In this document: positions 30,306-41,801 of the stretch, piece by piece
How positions within the stretch are numbered: the stretch's first letter is position 1
Layout of the letters: every line of letters begins with the position of its first letter
Origin: Kalaharituber pfeilii
Lineage: Eukaryota; Ascomycota; Pezizomycetes; Pezizales; Pezizaceae
Length of the DNA: 64,000 nt
Direction: 5' to 3'
NCBI GenBank assembly: GCA_015179045.1
Contig: WHUZ01000009.1
Coordinates: 868,001 to 932,000 of the forward strand
Notes under the pieces: generated by a model
Databases searched by the model: none
Seen by the model: only the letters and a program-made list of their open reading frames with translations
Told to the model about the DNA's origin: nothing
Made by a program: the position numbers and the translations under genes

Positions 30306-32951
30306 ATGCCGAAGACAACTACAATCCTCTTTGTTCCCCCTAGTCCGGGCCCTGCTCCCGTAGGTGCGACACCGTTTCGCCCACCCTCACCAGGGCTTCG
30401 TCACCCTAGTAATAGAGGTGAAGGAAACGCCGGGCAGCCAGGGAAGTCAAAATTAACAGTAGCAAGGTATGCACGAGATCAAGGCGTCACAACAGCTGTG
30501 CCAATATGCACCCGAAGGACAACAAAGAAGACCAACACCATTACGATTACATCAAAGAGGTTGCCACCACTACCAACAACAGATGTGAAGGTCGATTTAG
30601 CTGGTGAGTGGAGGCTATCGAGCGAGATGCAGAATCAGCATATCGAGCAGCGGAGGTCGATGGACGATTGCATAAGGAAAGAGAAGGAACCGCTGCATCG
30701 GATTATTCGGCTTCCCAGTATGGATCTAGGCGAAATCCTGCAACTGGATCAGTTGGAGGGCATGGCTACGATGAAGGGGCCATCCAACGAGACTGTATGT
30801 TATGATGCTAATAAGAATGAGCCGAATCAGCGGGGGCGGGAGAGGAATCGAAGGGAGGCCGTAGAGTCTGAGAGAGAGGTGGTGGATATAGGCCCTGAGA
30901 GGAGGGTCAAGCGGGAGTTAAAAGTCTCATTGCCGTCCGTGATGGGCCTCGGATCTAGGATCAGTGGAGGTGGGAATGAGGTGGGTGGTGAACAGTTTGG
31001 GCTTAGGGAGTTTCAAATTCACGCAGAGGATGTGATACCGAAGAAAACAGAGAAAACGGAGAGGGTTTCAGAAACTCCGCTGAGGACCCTATATTTACCG
31101 GAATTGAATTTTGGCGAGGATAGGATTGAAATAAAGATAGAGGAGAAAATTGAAGATTGCAAAGAAATGAAGGGCAATAACAGTACAAATTTGGGAGCTG
31201 ATGACCACCTTGTTGAGCGTGTCCTGAGTCGCGCGAACGCACATAACATCCAGCTTCAGGAGTCCTTACGGAATGCACATGAATTGACTCAATTTACCAA
31301 TGCTCAATCCCTAACAAAAAGCCCTGCGGATCAGCAACAAAAACCTGGGACATTTGGCGCGCGAACTCGTGCATCATGGGAACTCCATTCCCGGCTTCTC
31401 GTAAAACGGAAGCCTGTCCCTCCGTTGAGAGTCCACTCACTGCCTGTGATTCGTGTGGAGCGTGCGGAAAACCATGACGAGATAATTGGGAGTGGGTGTA
31501 ATTCATCCCCAGCTCTGCACAGCGACAACCATGGATACCAGCAACCGGAAGTGCCAATAATACCTCCATACACATGTGCCGAACTGCCAACGGAGTTCAA
31601 TCGCCGTCATAGTAGTGATAGTGAACGTGTTGGGGGCTCTGTGAATAGACACACACGCATAGGTTTATTGGTCCCATGCACACACACGCCGCAACGGTCC
31701 TCTTCAACCCCACCTACTCCACGCACCGCACCGCTCGAAGCTGTCCGTTCAGCGCCAATAAGAGACTGGAGGACACTATCTTCACTTGATTTGACTTCAA
31801 CTGACGAGCTGGCTTTGTACCTCGATTCCCTGATTATCATCGCTGGCCCTCCCTCTGAGGACCAGTTTCTCCGACTCAACTCGTATCGAGTATCAGCCTC
31901 CGGGTCATCCTATTATGGCAATGATACACCTTCCTTCCTTCCTCCTTCACCATTCGGCAGTTACCCTTCCAACGTTCCTTCCCCATCGGCATATATTCCG
32001 TACCGCAAAGGACCATTCTCACCAGCTCCGCCATCGGTCCCAGGAACAATCGAGCTCCCTGCATCTCCCCAGTCACCAAATGAAATCCGCCGCAGAGGGC
32101 CCATGGTGAACGTGGGCCAACTACGTATACCGAAAGCTACAGGAAGTGCTGACTTCCAGCCATTAGATGTGATCCTCACTGCACCAATGCGCGGAGGCAC
32201 GAACGAGCGAGACATGCCTTGCCGCACGACCGTCTTAAAAAACACGAGACGAGTGACATTTGTTCCTCCCGGGACAATCCGTGGGGCAGACCCATTAATG
32301 GGCCCAAAAGACCCAGCCAAGTCGGGGCTAGTCGAAGCAGATTCCAGTACATCGAACCTCCTGGAATCCAGGGGGGCGTTAAAGAGTAGTATCCCTGCTT
32401 CGGTTATGCCACGTTCTCCGTTGTCAATTGGCAATGGAAAAGGACTGTTAAATAGGGAAAGTAGCAAGCGAATCCGCACGCGCGGTGGAACAATCCTCCG
32501 CCGCCGGGGCCGCGATGTGTATCTCGAACTGGTCGTTCTCGGAGACTTGCCGCTCGGTAATTGCTCTACTCCAGTAGGATACGGCGCTTTTATCAACCGC
32601 ATCGACGGAAGTGTCTGGTTTGTAGCTAATGGCACCAACGTACATGTCACTGGTGTGTTTGATGCATGGATCATGAGTATACTTCCGCGTGCTAGGTGGC
32701 CTTCAGGGAGGGAAAAGGTGGTGGCGGTAAGGTGGGCGGATGGCTTGGATTGTGTGGATGCGTTAAGGGGTGCAGGGGTGGCGATGGGTGCGACTACGGG
32801 ACCGGCGCCAACAAGGCAGGGCAGGATGGGGGGAGGGGAGTTGGAGGTAGAGTGTGCATTGACGGCGGTGGAGCTAGAAGGGGTAGAAGTATACCTGGGG
32901 GAGAGGGTGGAGGAGGAAGAAGATGGGTGGTTTGAACCGGAAGGGTGGTGA
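30306..32951 (+). CDS. Hypothetical 881-aa Pro/Ser-rich fungal protein
   Basis: A single uninterrupted exon of 881 residues starts at an ATG in good context (AAAAATGCC). I do not recognise a domain. The N-terminus (1-60) has PPSPGP-type motifs. Residues of about 60-330 are charged (Glu/Arg-rich) with short hydrophobic LPSMDLGEIL- and LPELNFGE-like repeats. Residues of about 440-620 are Ser/Pro-rich (PPTPRTAP, PPSPFGSYPSNVPSPS). The last 150 residues look folded: RRRGRDVYLELVVLGDLP, then GYGAFINRIDGSVWFVANG, then an acidic end. No signal peptide or membrane helix is obvious. Several PxxP-like motifs suggest a scaffold, but that is inference. Overlapping ORFs in other frames are shadows. Confidence 0.75.
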   Translation: MPKTTTILFVPPSPGPAPVGATPFRPPSPGLRHPSNRGEGNAGQPGKSKLTVARYARDQGVTTAVPICTRRTTKKTNTITITSKRLPPLPTTDVKVDLAGEWRLSSEMQNQHIEQRRSMDDCIRKEKEPLHRIIRLPSMDLGEILQLDQLEGMATMKGPSNETVCYDANKNEPNQRGRERNRREAVESEREVVDIGPERRVKRELKVSLPSVMGLGSRISGGGNEVGGEQFGLREFQIHAEDVIPKKTEKTERVSETPLRTLYLPELNFGEDRIEIKIEEKIEDCKEMKGNNSTNLGADDHLVERVLSRANAHNIQLQESLRNAHELTQFTNAQSLTKSPADQQQKPGTFGARTRASWELHSRLLVKRKPVPPLRVHSLPVIRVERAENHDEIIGSGCNSSPALHSDNHGYQQPEVPIIPPYTCAELPTEFNRRHSSDSERVGGSVNRHTRIGLLVPCTHTPQRSSSTPPTPRTAPLEAVRSAPIRDWRTLSSLDLTSTDELALYLDSLIIIAGPPSEDQFLRLNSYRVSASGSSYYGNDTPSFLPPSPFGSYPSNVPSPSAYIPYRKGPFSPAPPSVPGTIELPASPQSPNEIRRRGPMVNVGQLRIPKATGSADFQPLDVILTAPMRGGTNERDMPCRTTVLKNTRRVTFVPPGTIRGADPLMGPKDPAKSGLVEADSSTSNLLESRGALKSSIPASVMPRSPLSIGNGKGLLNRESSKRIRTRGGTILRRRGRDVYLELVVLGDLPLGNCSTPVGYGAFINRIDGSVWFVANGTNVHVTGVFDAWIMSILPRARWPSGREKVVAVRWADGLDCVDALRGAGVAMGATTGPAPTRQGRMGGGELEVECALTAVELEGVEVYLGERVEEEEDGWFEPEGW

Positions 32952-34209
32952 TGGGCCGGGGAGGTATGTTCTTATACTCGCTGATTCAGAGTCTCCGGAC
33001 AGCCAATATCAGTTTTCCTGAGAATTCATTAGGTTGGAAGTTCAGAGACCTTCTAAGTCAGCAAATAGTGGGATATTTTTGTTGCGTTGAGGGTAATGGA
33101 ATATGGGGCGCGCACTGGGAAATAGAAGAATACAGTATAGATAAAGATAGTTTGGGTTTGGGCTTGGCCATTAGATTTGGTATGCAGCAGCGTGGACTGA
33201 AATTTTGGACGGACAGCATTGTTTTTCCTGGTTCTTTAGTGCGCTCGGCGTTTCCTTTAATTTTATGAGGTCTTGAATTTTCTTTCATGAGTTTCCAAAT
33301 ACTTTTGCCTCTTCTCCTAAATTCCCTTCTTCAAACGCTTTTGTTTATTTTTATTTCTATTTTTATTTTATTTTTTTGTGCAATGCCCAGAAGATAACTT
33401 TGTACGGCCCTCAATCGAGTAGCTTATTCTGATATTGAATAATTACATATGTAGAGAGAGTACAATGCTATGGTTCACTCTGATACAATTGTGGATATGG
33501 CAGCCACGAGCTGACCTGCCAACCCTGGCAACTTCCACTCGCTTGCTTGCGGTACAAACAGCAGCGCCGTGTTTAGTTTGTAGTCTAAATCTAGTTTACA
33601 ATTCTGGGTACTACTCCCGAATGCGAGCCTATGACGCGTGCAGGAAAGTAAAGGAAAATATGAGTTCTCCGCATTGCCCAGTTTTACTATTCGACTACAA
33701 GTAGGCTAAAGTAATAGTAAACATAACAAAGGTTGTAGAGGATAATAGTACCTGTCTCCCATACCACACGTAACTGTTGACCGTAGCCAGCATCTTGAAC
33801 TTTGAGTGGGCGGATTGTTCGCACTGGTGTTAAGAGATTTAGATAATGCAATTGAGATGATAAAATAAGCCTGTTTACTAGCTAGTAAATTAAGAACATA
33901 TCGAAAAAAACAGACAAAAATGGTGATGATCAAGAAAGACTAGAAAAAACACTTTGCAAGTACTCTCTCTACAATGCGACCCTCGAAAATCTTATGATTG
34001 ATAACATCCAGGAACCCCCAAGGGAACAAAAAGAAAAGGAAAAAAGACCGAGCACTAACTCCCTCCCACCTCTACCCATTATACCTGTTGAACAAAAGCA
34101 ATCATCAAATAGCGCCATAACTTGACCGGAGAAAAACTTTCATGTTCCCAGGCAGCATGCTCAATTACCCCCTCGCGCACCACATTCTCCCTTCCCTGTC
34201 CCCTCGCCA
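32952..34209. other. Convergent intergenic region, no gene
   Basis: This lies between the 3' ends of the 881-aa gene (+) and the NmrA-like gene (-). T-rich tracts near 33340-33375 could include 3'-end signals. No supported ORF. Confidence 0.4.
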
Positions 34210-35202
34210 TCAGTATGTCAAACTCACCCTCTTTCCCTTCCACTCTGCTCCATAGCCCCCCACCCCTCCCTCTTTCCAACCCACTTTTCCGCTCGCCAAC
34301 TCCTCAAAAATCCACCTCCCCATATCCTCCCTCCCAATGAAACACCCAATCGCTGGTCCGCTCAAATCTCCGTACTTCGCTCCCTCCCCTTCCCCCTTCC
34401 CTCCAACTCTCTTTGCGTACCCCGCACGTAACGGCTTCACACCACCGGGTTCGTTAGTGTAGAGGGCCCCACGGAGAACGATGAAGTCACAGAGTTTCTC
34501 ATTCTCGCTCTCTTGTCCTTTATCGTCGGATATACTCTTTGAGCTTCTGGCAGCAGCTACAAGAGCGTCCTCCATGGCTACCTTGTCCTTGTGTGCCTCG
34601 CCCAGTGTCAATTTATAAAACCACAGCATTGGCAGCGAGATATCCCTTGGATCCTCCTCGCCTCCCCTATGCAATCCCGTTGACGAGATCGCCAATATCA
34701 CAGGCTTGTTTATGTGCGCAGCCACACCTGTCGCGGGTGGATCCCGCAGGGTATTGAGAATAATATTCATAGCATCTTGACATATTTTCGGGTTATCCAT
34801 TGTATAAAATGGCGGCATGAAGGTCGCCTTGGGGTAGGCTCCGACGCCGAACAGAATGACGTCGACCCAACGGTTCCCAGAGGGGTATCCGGGGGGAAGG
34901 GAGATGGTGTCGTGGACGGCGGAGGGGGTGGTCAGCACATCGCCTTCATGGATTTGTAGACGAGCAGAGATGGTTGAGGAAGGGATCCCGTGGGAGGTCA
35001 AGAGGGAAGTAAGTTTGGAAGCGGAGCGCACGAGGACGGCGATGTGTTGGGGAGGTTGATCCGCAGGGGCTGGAGTGGACAGGAGACGGGTCAAAGTGGA
35101 CAGGAGGCAGCCTCCAGTGGAACCGAAGAGGGCAATGGAGGGGAGGTAAGGTAGAGGAGTGGAGGTACCGAAGGTCGGCTTGTCGCCGGCCGTTGTAGTC
35201 AT
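34210..35202 (-). CDS. NAD(P)-binding Rossmann protein, NmrA/atypical SDR-like
   Basis: A single exon of 330 aa with an ATG at 35202. The N-terminal half has a Rossmann dinucleotide-binding pattern: SIALFGSTGGCLLSTLTRLL (GxTGxx glycine motif), then HIAVLVRSASKL, LQIHEGDVL and VDVILFGVGAYPK. The next strand is PVILAISSTGLHRGG, followed by an amphipathic segment LWFYKLTLGEAHKDKVAMED. A later strand reads CDFIVLRGALYTNEPGG, and near the end GRWIFEELASG. This order fits the NmrA-like/atypical short-chain dehydrogenase family, which binds NAD(P) as redox sensor or reductase. The canonical YxxxK pair is not clear, so catalysis is uncertain. The protein is probably cytosolic, with no signal peptide. 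Its substrate is unknown. Confidence 0.75.
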   Translation of the reverse strand: MTTTAGDKPTFGTSTPLPYLPSIALFGSTGGCLLSTLTRLLSTPAPADQPPQHIAVLVRSASKLTSLLTSHGIPSSTISARLQIHEGDVLTTPSAVHDTISLPPGYPSGNRWVDVILFGVGAYPKATFMPPFYTMDNPKICQDAMNIILNTLRDPPATGVAAHINKPVILAISSTGLHRGGEEDPRDISLPMLWFYKLTLGEAHKDKVAMEDALVAAARSSKSISDDKGQESENEKLCDFIVLRGALYTNEPGGVKPLRAGYAKRVGGKGEGEGAKYGDLSGPAIGCFIGREDMGRWIFEELASGKVGWKEGGVGGYGAEWKGKRVSLTY

Positions 35203-38200
35203 TGTGCTTATGGAAGATTTGAAGCTGCTAAGGCTTTAATAGCTATAGGTAGATAGCTGGGGATTTCCGGATACTTGTAGTAAAATATGATATATGAACG
35301 AGAGTCGAGGACTGTGGTGTAAAGACGCAAATGTAGTAGTTGTTTAAGTTTTTCAATCCCCACCTTGCTTCGTCTGGTATTGATATCTCGAGCTCCTTCT
35401 TAGGCAACTGGTAGTGCTGTCGAATAATTGCTTGATGATGCTTCCCTTACAAAGCGGAAACTCAACGTCTTCTTATACAACTTCATTTTCCTGTAAACCA
35501 CCATTCGAAAGACCCTCCTGATGCCCGCTAGTCGATCCCTCCGTCTTCCACTGACATTGATTTCTGGATCTAGCTTCTGAGGTCTGTTGTTGGTGTAACG
35601 TGTAACACAGAGAATCTCAAGCCACTATCGCAAATTATCAGTCATAGGTGTCACGCAAGCAGCTCACAAGCTATGTAAAACTCGCTTGTCAATCCGAAAG
35701 CTGGCAGGGACTTGATCTGCGGCCAGTTTCTCTGGATAACACAAGCCATGTTGATATCGGCGTTGCCAGTTAATTGCTTCACGGTTAGATGGAATCTGAC
35801 TTGTAGCTCGCTGAGCACATACAGAACAACCTGTAAACTGTGATTACCTAGCTCAGATAGAGTTCAAGATGCCTCATGCTATCAACTCTTCTTGCTGCCA
35901 CCAAAAGTATCCACAAGATTTCGTATACCCGTTGCAAGAGTGTCTCTCCCCCTCATTACGATACTCGCATCATTGTCGTCGTCATCCCACCCCTGTCCAC
36001 ACATGACCCAAAATCCCTCGGCTAGATCACTAGTGGCTCGCTAAGCCCACAAGCTCGGAACCATGAATTGACGGCGGACAGATTTAGGTCCGACTACTGT
36101 TCCAACTATCCGCAATGCTGATTTTGGACTCTGAACCCTCCGCCGGGGCTTGAGGAGAGTTGATCTGGAACGGAGTTCATATGTGGGAAGTCACCCAAAC
36201 ACTTGTACTTTCCCGCTACCGCTCCTCAAGCCTCATTAGATTAATCCGGGGCCCGGGGACCGGAGGGAGGTTCGAAATATCCCCTCCGCGCCGGCCCAAA
36301 CAGAAACCATATATGGCTACTTGCAATTGGAAATTCCGTATCCCTTGTTGTCTCTTGTTTCTCACCCTGGTAGCCCCTCTATGTCATAGCTAACCTCCGA
36401 CGTCTTTTCCACCAGCTGGTTGCTTGGATTGGAGGTCCCGAGAATCTCCGATACGGCGCGGAAGTCTCACCTATGCTAAGCCTTCCCAGGGTTTTCTATA
36501 CAATCAAGAAATGAATTCCCTGATCCAGCAGAGTGTGCATACGTAAGTCAAACACCTATGCATACGCAGGTAAATCACCTGTGCATTCCGCACCACCGTC
36601 CACTGAGTCAGGAAACCGTTCGTAACATCGTACATAGTATCCTACTCACTCACATCTCCCAAAAACACAGTACGCGGAATACAGTCCACTAATTCCACAT
36701 AATGCCCCAATGTAACCGCAATCATCGTAATCTCGAAAAGGATTCCACAGTCATCAACGTCGGGCTCTCCCTCCGGGCTTATAGCTAGTTACTCGTGAGG
36801 AGAGGCGGTATATGCCCAATGAGCTGAAAACCGATGAGCTGTACCAATGGTAATCTCTGCTGTAATGAAGCTTGTAAACTTTGTTTACAAAAGGAACATC
36901 ACATGGGGTAAGCTGGTCCTGTCATCTCTGCTGTACTCTTGGCCTTTTGCGGTCAATAAGGGTACATCACCTCCTGGTTTCTTTCTGAGCCTTGTTTGCC
37001 ACTCTTGGTGTACACCAGGCACAGTTAGTGGAGCGTCTTCCTTGCAACGACTCCATTAGTGAGTCCTCTGAGTGCGTTAGATATCTGCGAGCGCCGACTC
37101 CCAAATGCGTATCGCCTCACCCCTCGTAGTCACATATGCATCCTGTGCTTATTTTCTCCTTCGTACGTCTACTCCCCCTCCCGACCTCCAGCTTCAACTT
37201 GACCTTCACGTTTCTGTTCTCCACCATGAATGTCCTATCCCCTTCCATTGTTTCTTTTCTCCCTTGCCAGCGCTCCTTTCTCACCTCACCGTTTCTCTCA
37301 ACCATCCCTAAGACCGGTCCGTTTCCCCCCATCCCCCTATCACCCGTTCCCATCCCATCCACTTCCAATGCCCCACCCCTCCTACTTCTCGCTTCCACTC
37401 TTACTTCCACCTCTATATCCTCCGCAATCTTGCCCCCTAGCAACAAAAAATAACTTCCCACCACCTGACTTTCACAACGCCATAAACTCCCTCCTATGGC
37501 GTCCCTTCTTATCCATCAATGTACCTCACACAACTGCATGGTGGCGCAACCGTACCGTACGCAGCATCCTACTTTGCAGCCTATATGTCTGGCACCACGC
37601 CTGGAGTTTAACCCCAAGCAGTGCATGAGCATGCTTTGACATTCCAAGAATAAAAACCAATGCGAACGCCGTTGACAAGTCCGACACTGCGAGTGGAAGG
37701 TTCCGAAGATTAGTAGTGAATGGGAACGTCAATCTCCAGAGCACTAGTAGTAGTAGCCGTAACCCCGCGTGCACCCCCACTTTCCTTACCCCCTTCACCA
37801 CGCTGGTGGTGTATTAAATCCACTAAGTACTACATATCCTAACAATGTGATCCATCCACAGGCGAAATATGATTACACAGTTGGCTTTTAGGTCCAAGCT
37901 TTGGGGTTTTGACAAGAGGCACAGTATTCGGAAGCTGGGAGCCAGTATAGGGTCCCATACATACCGTGAGAATTTGTGGATGTAAATGTCGTAAATAGAT
38001 GCTGAATGGGGTTCGGGGAGATAAGCGCAGCTGCGGGAGGGATGGGGCTGAAAAAGGAGCTCGAGGTAAAGGAGGATGTAAATCCCAGGGGACAGCAAAT
38101 AACATCCTTCCGTAGGGGAAAGGGTGAGGTTGGGACGAATACGCATCGGGTGGGTAATTCGTCGCTGAACTGCCAAAGCTCTCCAGCTCAGCAGAGGTGG

Positions 38201-38745
38201 AAATAAAAGTAAGACGCTTCAAAGTTGAAACTACTAGACATATTTACCTCAAAATTTAGCAACGAACCTTTACCGCCTTGGAAGTATCTTTTTCCTTTTC
38301 TCTTTTTTTCGTTGATGAAAGTTAGACCGCGCAATCACAATACCGCATGAAGATTTCTGCTTGCTCCATTACGTGAACCTCAGATTGAAACCCATTCACC
38401 GGCTGGTATGCACATGGCGAGTATGATGATGATACCACGAGAATCAGACGATGTAGTGATATAATCGGGGTCCGACATGGCAACCGTAAGTAATAGCAGT
38501 AGTTTACTTCGAGACCATTGTCTCGTCCCTCTCAAACTAAATTAGAACATGCAATGTTCATTGAGTGAAAATTCTATTTGTTGAATTGGTTACTTATTTG
38601 TGTTTCACTATTTCGAACAACTTTTCCCCAATCAAAAATACATTCAACTTGCACCCACGTAACAAATACATGAATTGCCCTTGGGCGCTCGGCGAAGAAT
38701 TGTAAATTTAAGAAGCTATTTATTTATTTATTTATTTATTTATTT
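35203..38745. other. Long gap; low-confidence ORFs only
   Basis: 35203-37100 has no supported gene. Between 37117 and 37801 both strands carry ORFs: + 37230-37628 (132 aa, Pro/Ser/Leu-rich, ending WWRNRTVRSILLCSLYVW) and - 37526-37801 (91 aa, hydrophobic). They overlap antisense, so at most one is real. Neither has a recognised domain, and the pyrimidine-rich composition alone can keep frames open. I do not call either. Confidence 0.3.
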
Positions 38746-38775
38746 ATTTTTTATATCATTACTCGCTTGCCGTTT
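38706..38775 (-). mobile_element. LINE 3'-end copy with TTTA-repeat tail (family A)
   Basis: On the minus strand, a degenerate family A hairpin end (ACGGCAAGCGAGTAATGATAT) is followed by an (AAAT)n tail of about 45 bp instead of pure A. The insert lies just past the 3' end of the ankyrin relic. Only a 6-bp AAGCTA repeat is seen at the flanks. Confidence 0.5.
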
Positions 38776-38799
38776 AATAAGCTAGATAGAGAGATAGAG

Positions 38800-39720
38800 T
38801 ATGTTGTAGACTTTGATACAGTAAATCTGCCGAAGCAGGACATGATGGATGGTATAGTTTAAGTACAGTGACGCAGCTGCGCATGAAAACGGCAGCCATG
38901 CCATTATTGCCCTTTGAGTCGACATCCACATCCTCTCGCGCGACAAGCAACCGCACAATAGCCTTATTTCCATATCTAGTTGCCCACGACAACGGCGTCA
39001 TACACTCATTGACCTTTGAGTCGACAACCACATCCTTGCGCTCGACAAGCAGCCGCACAGTGGACCCATCTCCTTTTATAGCTGTAATATGACGGTGTGG
39101 ATGCTGACTCCAGGAACAAGAGCTAGGGCCAGATGCCAATTGTCATGGTGCAGCTAAACATGGAAATGAGGCAATTGTGCGCCTGCTTGTTGAGCGCAGG
39201 GATGTGGATGCCGACTCAAAGGACAATGAAGATACGATCCCATTGGCATGGGCAGCTAGATATGGAAATGAGGCCATTATGCGACTGCTAGTTGAGCGAG
39301 CGGATGTGGATATCAACTCAAAGAACAAGGATGACCAGACTCCATTGTCATGGGCAGCTGCAGGACATAAGGCCATTGTGAATCTGGCTGCTGAGCGGGA
39401 CGGTCGTCTACTAGCAGCAGCTCCACCAACTTGTCGTGCCTTTTGTTAGCTGCCATATTCAGTGGTGTCCAGCCATCTTTGGTAGCCATATTGACGTCAA
39501 CCCTGTCATTCGCTAGCAGCAGCTCCACCACATTATCATAACCTTCGTCAGCTGCCATATTCAGTGGTGTCCAGCCATCTTTGGTAGCCATATTGACGTC
39601 AACCCTGCCATTCGCTAGCAGCAGCTCCACCACATTATCATACCCTTCGTCAGCTGCCATATTCAGTGGTGTCCAGCCATCTTTGCTAGCAATATTGACG
39701 TCGACTCTGCATGCGCACAT
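38800..39720 (-). pseudogene. Ankyrin-repeat gene, rearranged by an internal inversion
   Basis: Minus-strand residues from 39720 down to about 39404 form near-identical ankyrin repeats (DGWTPLNMAADEGYDNVVEL, about 33-residue period, three copies). From about 39403 to 39091 the ankyrin frame lies on the plus strand instead (NEAIMRLLVERADVDINSKN, TIPLAWAARYG). Below 39090 it returns to the minus strand (MTPLSWATRYGNKAIVRLLV). So a segment of about 313 bp in the middle is inverted relative to its flanks. The plus segment also has a stop (TAG in DSRNKS) and a 1-nt shift. Ankyrin repeats mediate protein-protein contacts, often as C-terminal arrays of fungal NLR-like (STAND) proteins, but no NACHT or NB-ARC domain is visible here. 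The locus is probably non-functional. Confidence 0.75.
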
Positions 39721-40043
39721 GACACCAGGGCCTCTCTTAGTTCCACCTTTCCCTGACAGCCCTGAACTTCGCCTGATGCCAACAAACGCTGATAAGTCAT
39801 CCGCGCCTGATCATCTGCACTGCCTCGGTTTGATAAGCTTTGTATTCACAGGCTCGGCCTCAGAGCATCCGTGATGCACTAAGTCTCTTTTCGCTCCAGG
39901 AGAAACATGGAAATCTTTTTTGTTCAGTACTCATGTGCGGCCATGCGACTATGATGGCAACCTTGTGCTGCTGGTGGGATCATGGCAACGGCATAGAACG
40001 CGAAAAGTTTCCAATTCCTGGTAGGTGTTAGAATATCAATGAA

Positions 40044-40661
40044 TCAAACAAGGAGTAACGTACAATCGCGACCCAGTAAATGAGCGGCCCGGCAGTGCCT
40101 AATCAGGAGCTCGAACCAAATTCTACCTTCGCCCAAGTATATGCTTGCGAGTTCCAGGGCAAAGTCCTGACATATCAAAACACCACAACGTGAGAGCCCT
40201 GTGATATTTTTGAGCGGTCCATGGCCAAACCGCGGCATTTTTGCTGCCTTTCCGCTCGCGATTACATCCCAGGAGAGAACCATATCTTTTGAATTTGCTT
40301 TCAACGGACTCGAGATTTCTCCTGGCCGGCGTTCCTTGACAACTGTGACAGGAAAACATCAGAATATTTTGGGAGCTTGCGTCCTGTCTCAGTCGATCGC
40401 AGGGCACGCAGCTGAGTTTGAAACGCCAATATATGCGAATAAAGCGGTCCAGGATGCCCCAACGGTTGGCTGTAGTGATGGCGGTTGAAGGTTGTCTAGC
40501 CATGTTGCGCAAAACAAGTCAACCATGCTATTAGCGTCCGCCCTACTCTCCTGTGTCAAATTCGATATATTCTTCTGGGCTTGCTCCAGTTCCTCGGCAG
40601 GAGTGGACTTAGCCGGGAGAGCGCTGGGTTGTTGCGCTGCGGGGAGGGCAGAGGGTCGCAT
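40044..40661 (-). CDS. Possible multi-exon gene of unknown function, 5' of the ankyrin array
   Basis: From an ATG at 40661 the minus strand reads MRPSALPAAQQPSALPAKST, then EELEQAQKNISNLTQ and MVDLFCATWLDNLQPPSLQP. Further coding-like pieces in other frames follow (RSTETGRKLPKYSDVFLSQL; PLKNITGLSRCGVLICQDFA; SIYLGEGRIWFELLIRHCRA), as expected for short exons, though I could not fix all splice sites. It points towards the ankyrin array and may be its N-terminal part, or a broken separate gene. No domain was recognised. Confidence 0.3.
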
Positions 40662-40689
40662 TGCTGTAGGGAGAGCTGGAACTTTGCGA

Positions 40690-41799
40690 TCATAGCCCTA
40701 TACGGTGTGGCAAGCTTGGACCGAACCCTTCAAACTCGTCTTTGGCTATAGCACCCAGAACTGGGAACCAAGAATCTGGCTCAACATGGCCAACGGCTTC
40801 TTGCCACCTTAAGCCATGTCGCGAGTATCGTGCCTGCAATCAAGAGGTTTGCGTGAGTGAATGACTGCAAGAGCGGGGATAGAGTCGACATACCTCATTC
40901 CGATGGTGTCCCCTGGGGTGCGGAATTGCGTTGGCTGGCAGAGCATGAAGGGTCCGGTCATCGACGAAAGGTTTGCGTTGAATGCAGTGCTAAGTTTTTT
41001 TGTAGTGTCATGCCAAGACCATCTAATTTAAGTTTGTTTTAGAATGACAAGCCAAGCCATTTCCGTAACATTTCCATAAGAATATCGTGTCTCAGGTCAA
41101 AACCTGAAAGCAAGGAACAACGATTTCATCCTTAGCCTCGGGTCTTTGCGGTAACTTGTGAGTGCGCCGATCGCGACAAGTAAAATAGAATTGTTGAGGC
41201 GGAACACTAGGCTAGTTGCATGAGAGTTTGATCTGAGAGCGGATTGACTCTCCTTGGCAACAGAAGTAGTTCGACGGATTCGATATGCAATCGGTTGAAG
41301 CCCCAACAGAGTAGAATGGCCAGACACCACTCTACAATGACGGCCACACTCTGCAAGTCCAAACTGCTAATGGGTCGAGACTGACTTGCGCCTACGACAT
41401 TTATTTGAGATCCCAACCGTGGGCAATGATTCGATCCCCGCATTAGGCTTCTAGCACATCGCCGAGAAACATAAAGGAAAACTGACTGGTTGGCAAAGGA
41501 AATTTAAAGGCTAGGGGTGTATAAGAGGAATGACAGGCCGAAAGAAAAGGGCGTAGGCGAGAATGATGGCTGTCACACACGTATCTTCCTTTGCTTGGAG
41601 AGAGTTGGAGACCGGACAATCTTGTTTGATTGCATCCATGTAGAAGCGGCAAAAGCAATGACTTAAATACACAAATATGAGTGATCATGACAGGTGGACT
41701 CTTCAGAATCAGCTCTAACTTCAGTGCCGGTCCTCACACTTGAAACACAAAGTCTCACGTCGGCATATACCCGCAATGACGACAAGAATCATCTGTAGG
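40690..41799. other. Intergenic, no supported gene
   Basis: Short ORFs on both strands only. Nothing else was recognised. Confidence 0.35.
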
Positions 41800-41801
41800 T
41801 A

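Noticed and set aside
31961..32674. 237-aa minus-strand ORF
   Set aside because: It is antisense to the 881-aa gene, and its composition follows from that gene's codon use.
37117..37801. Overlapping 91-132 aa ORFs on both strands
   Set aside because: They are antisense to each other, lie in pyrimidine-rich sequence and have no domain. I could not choose one.
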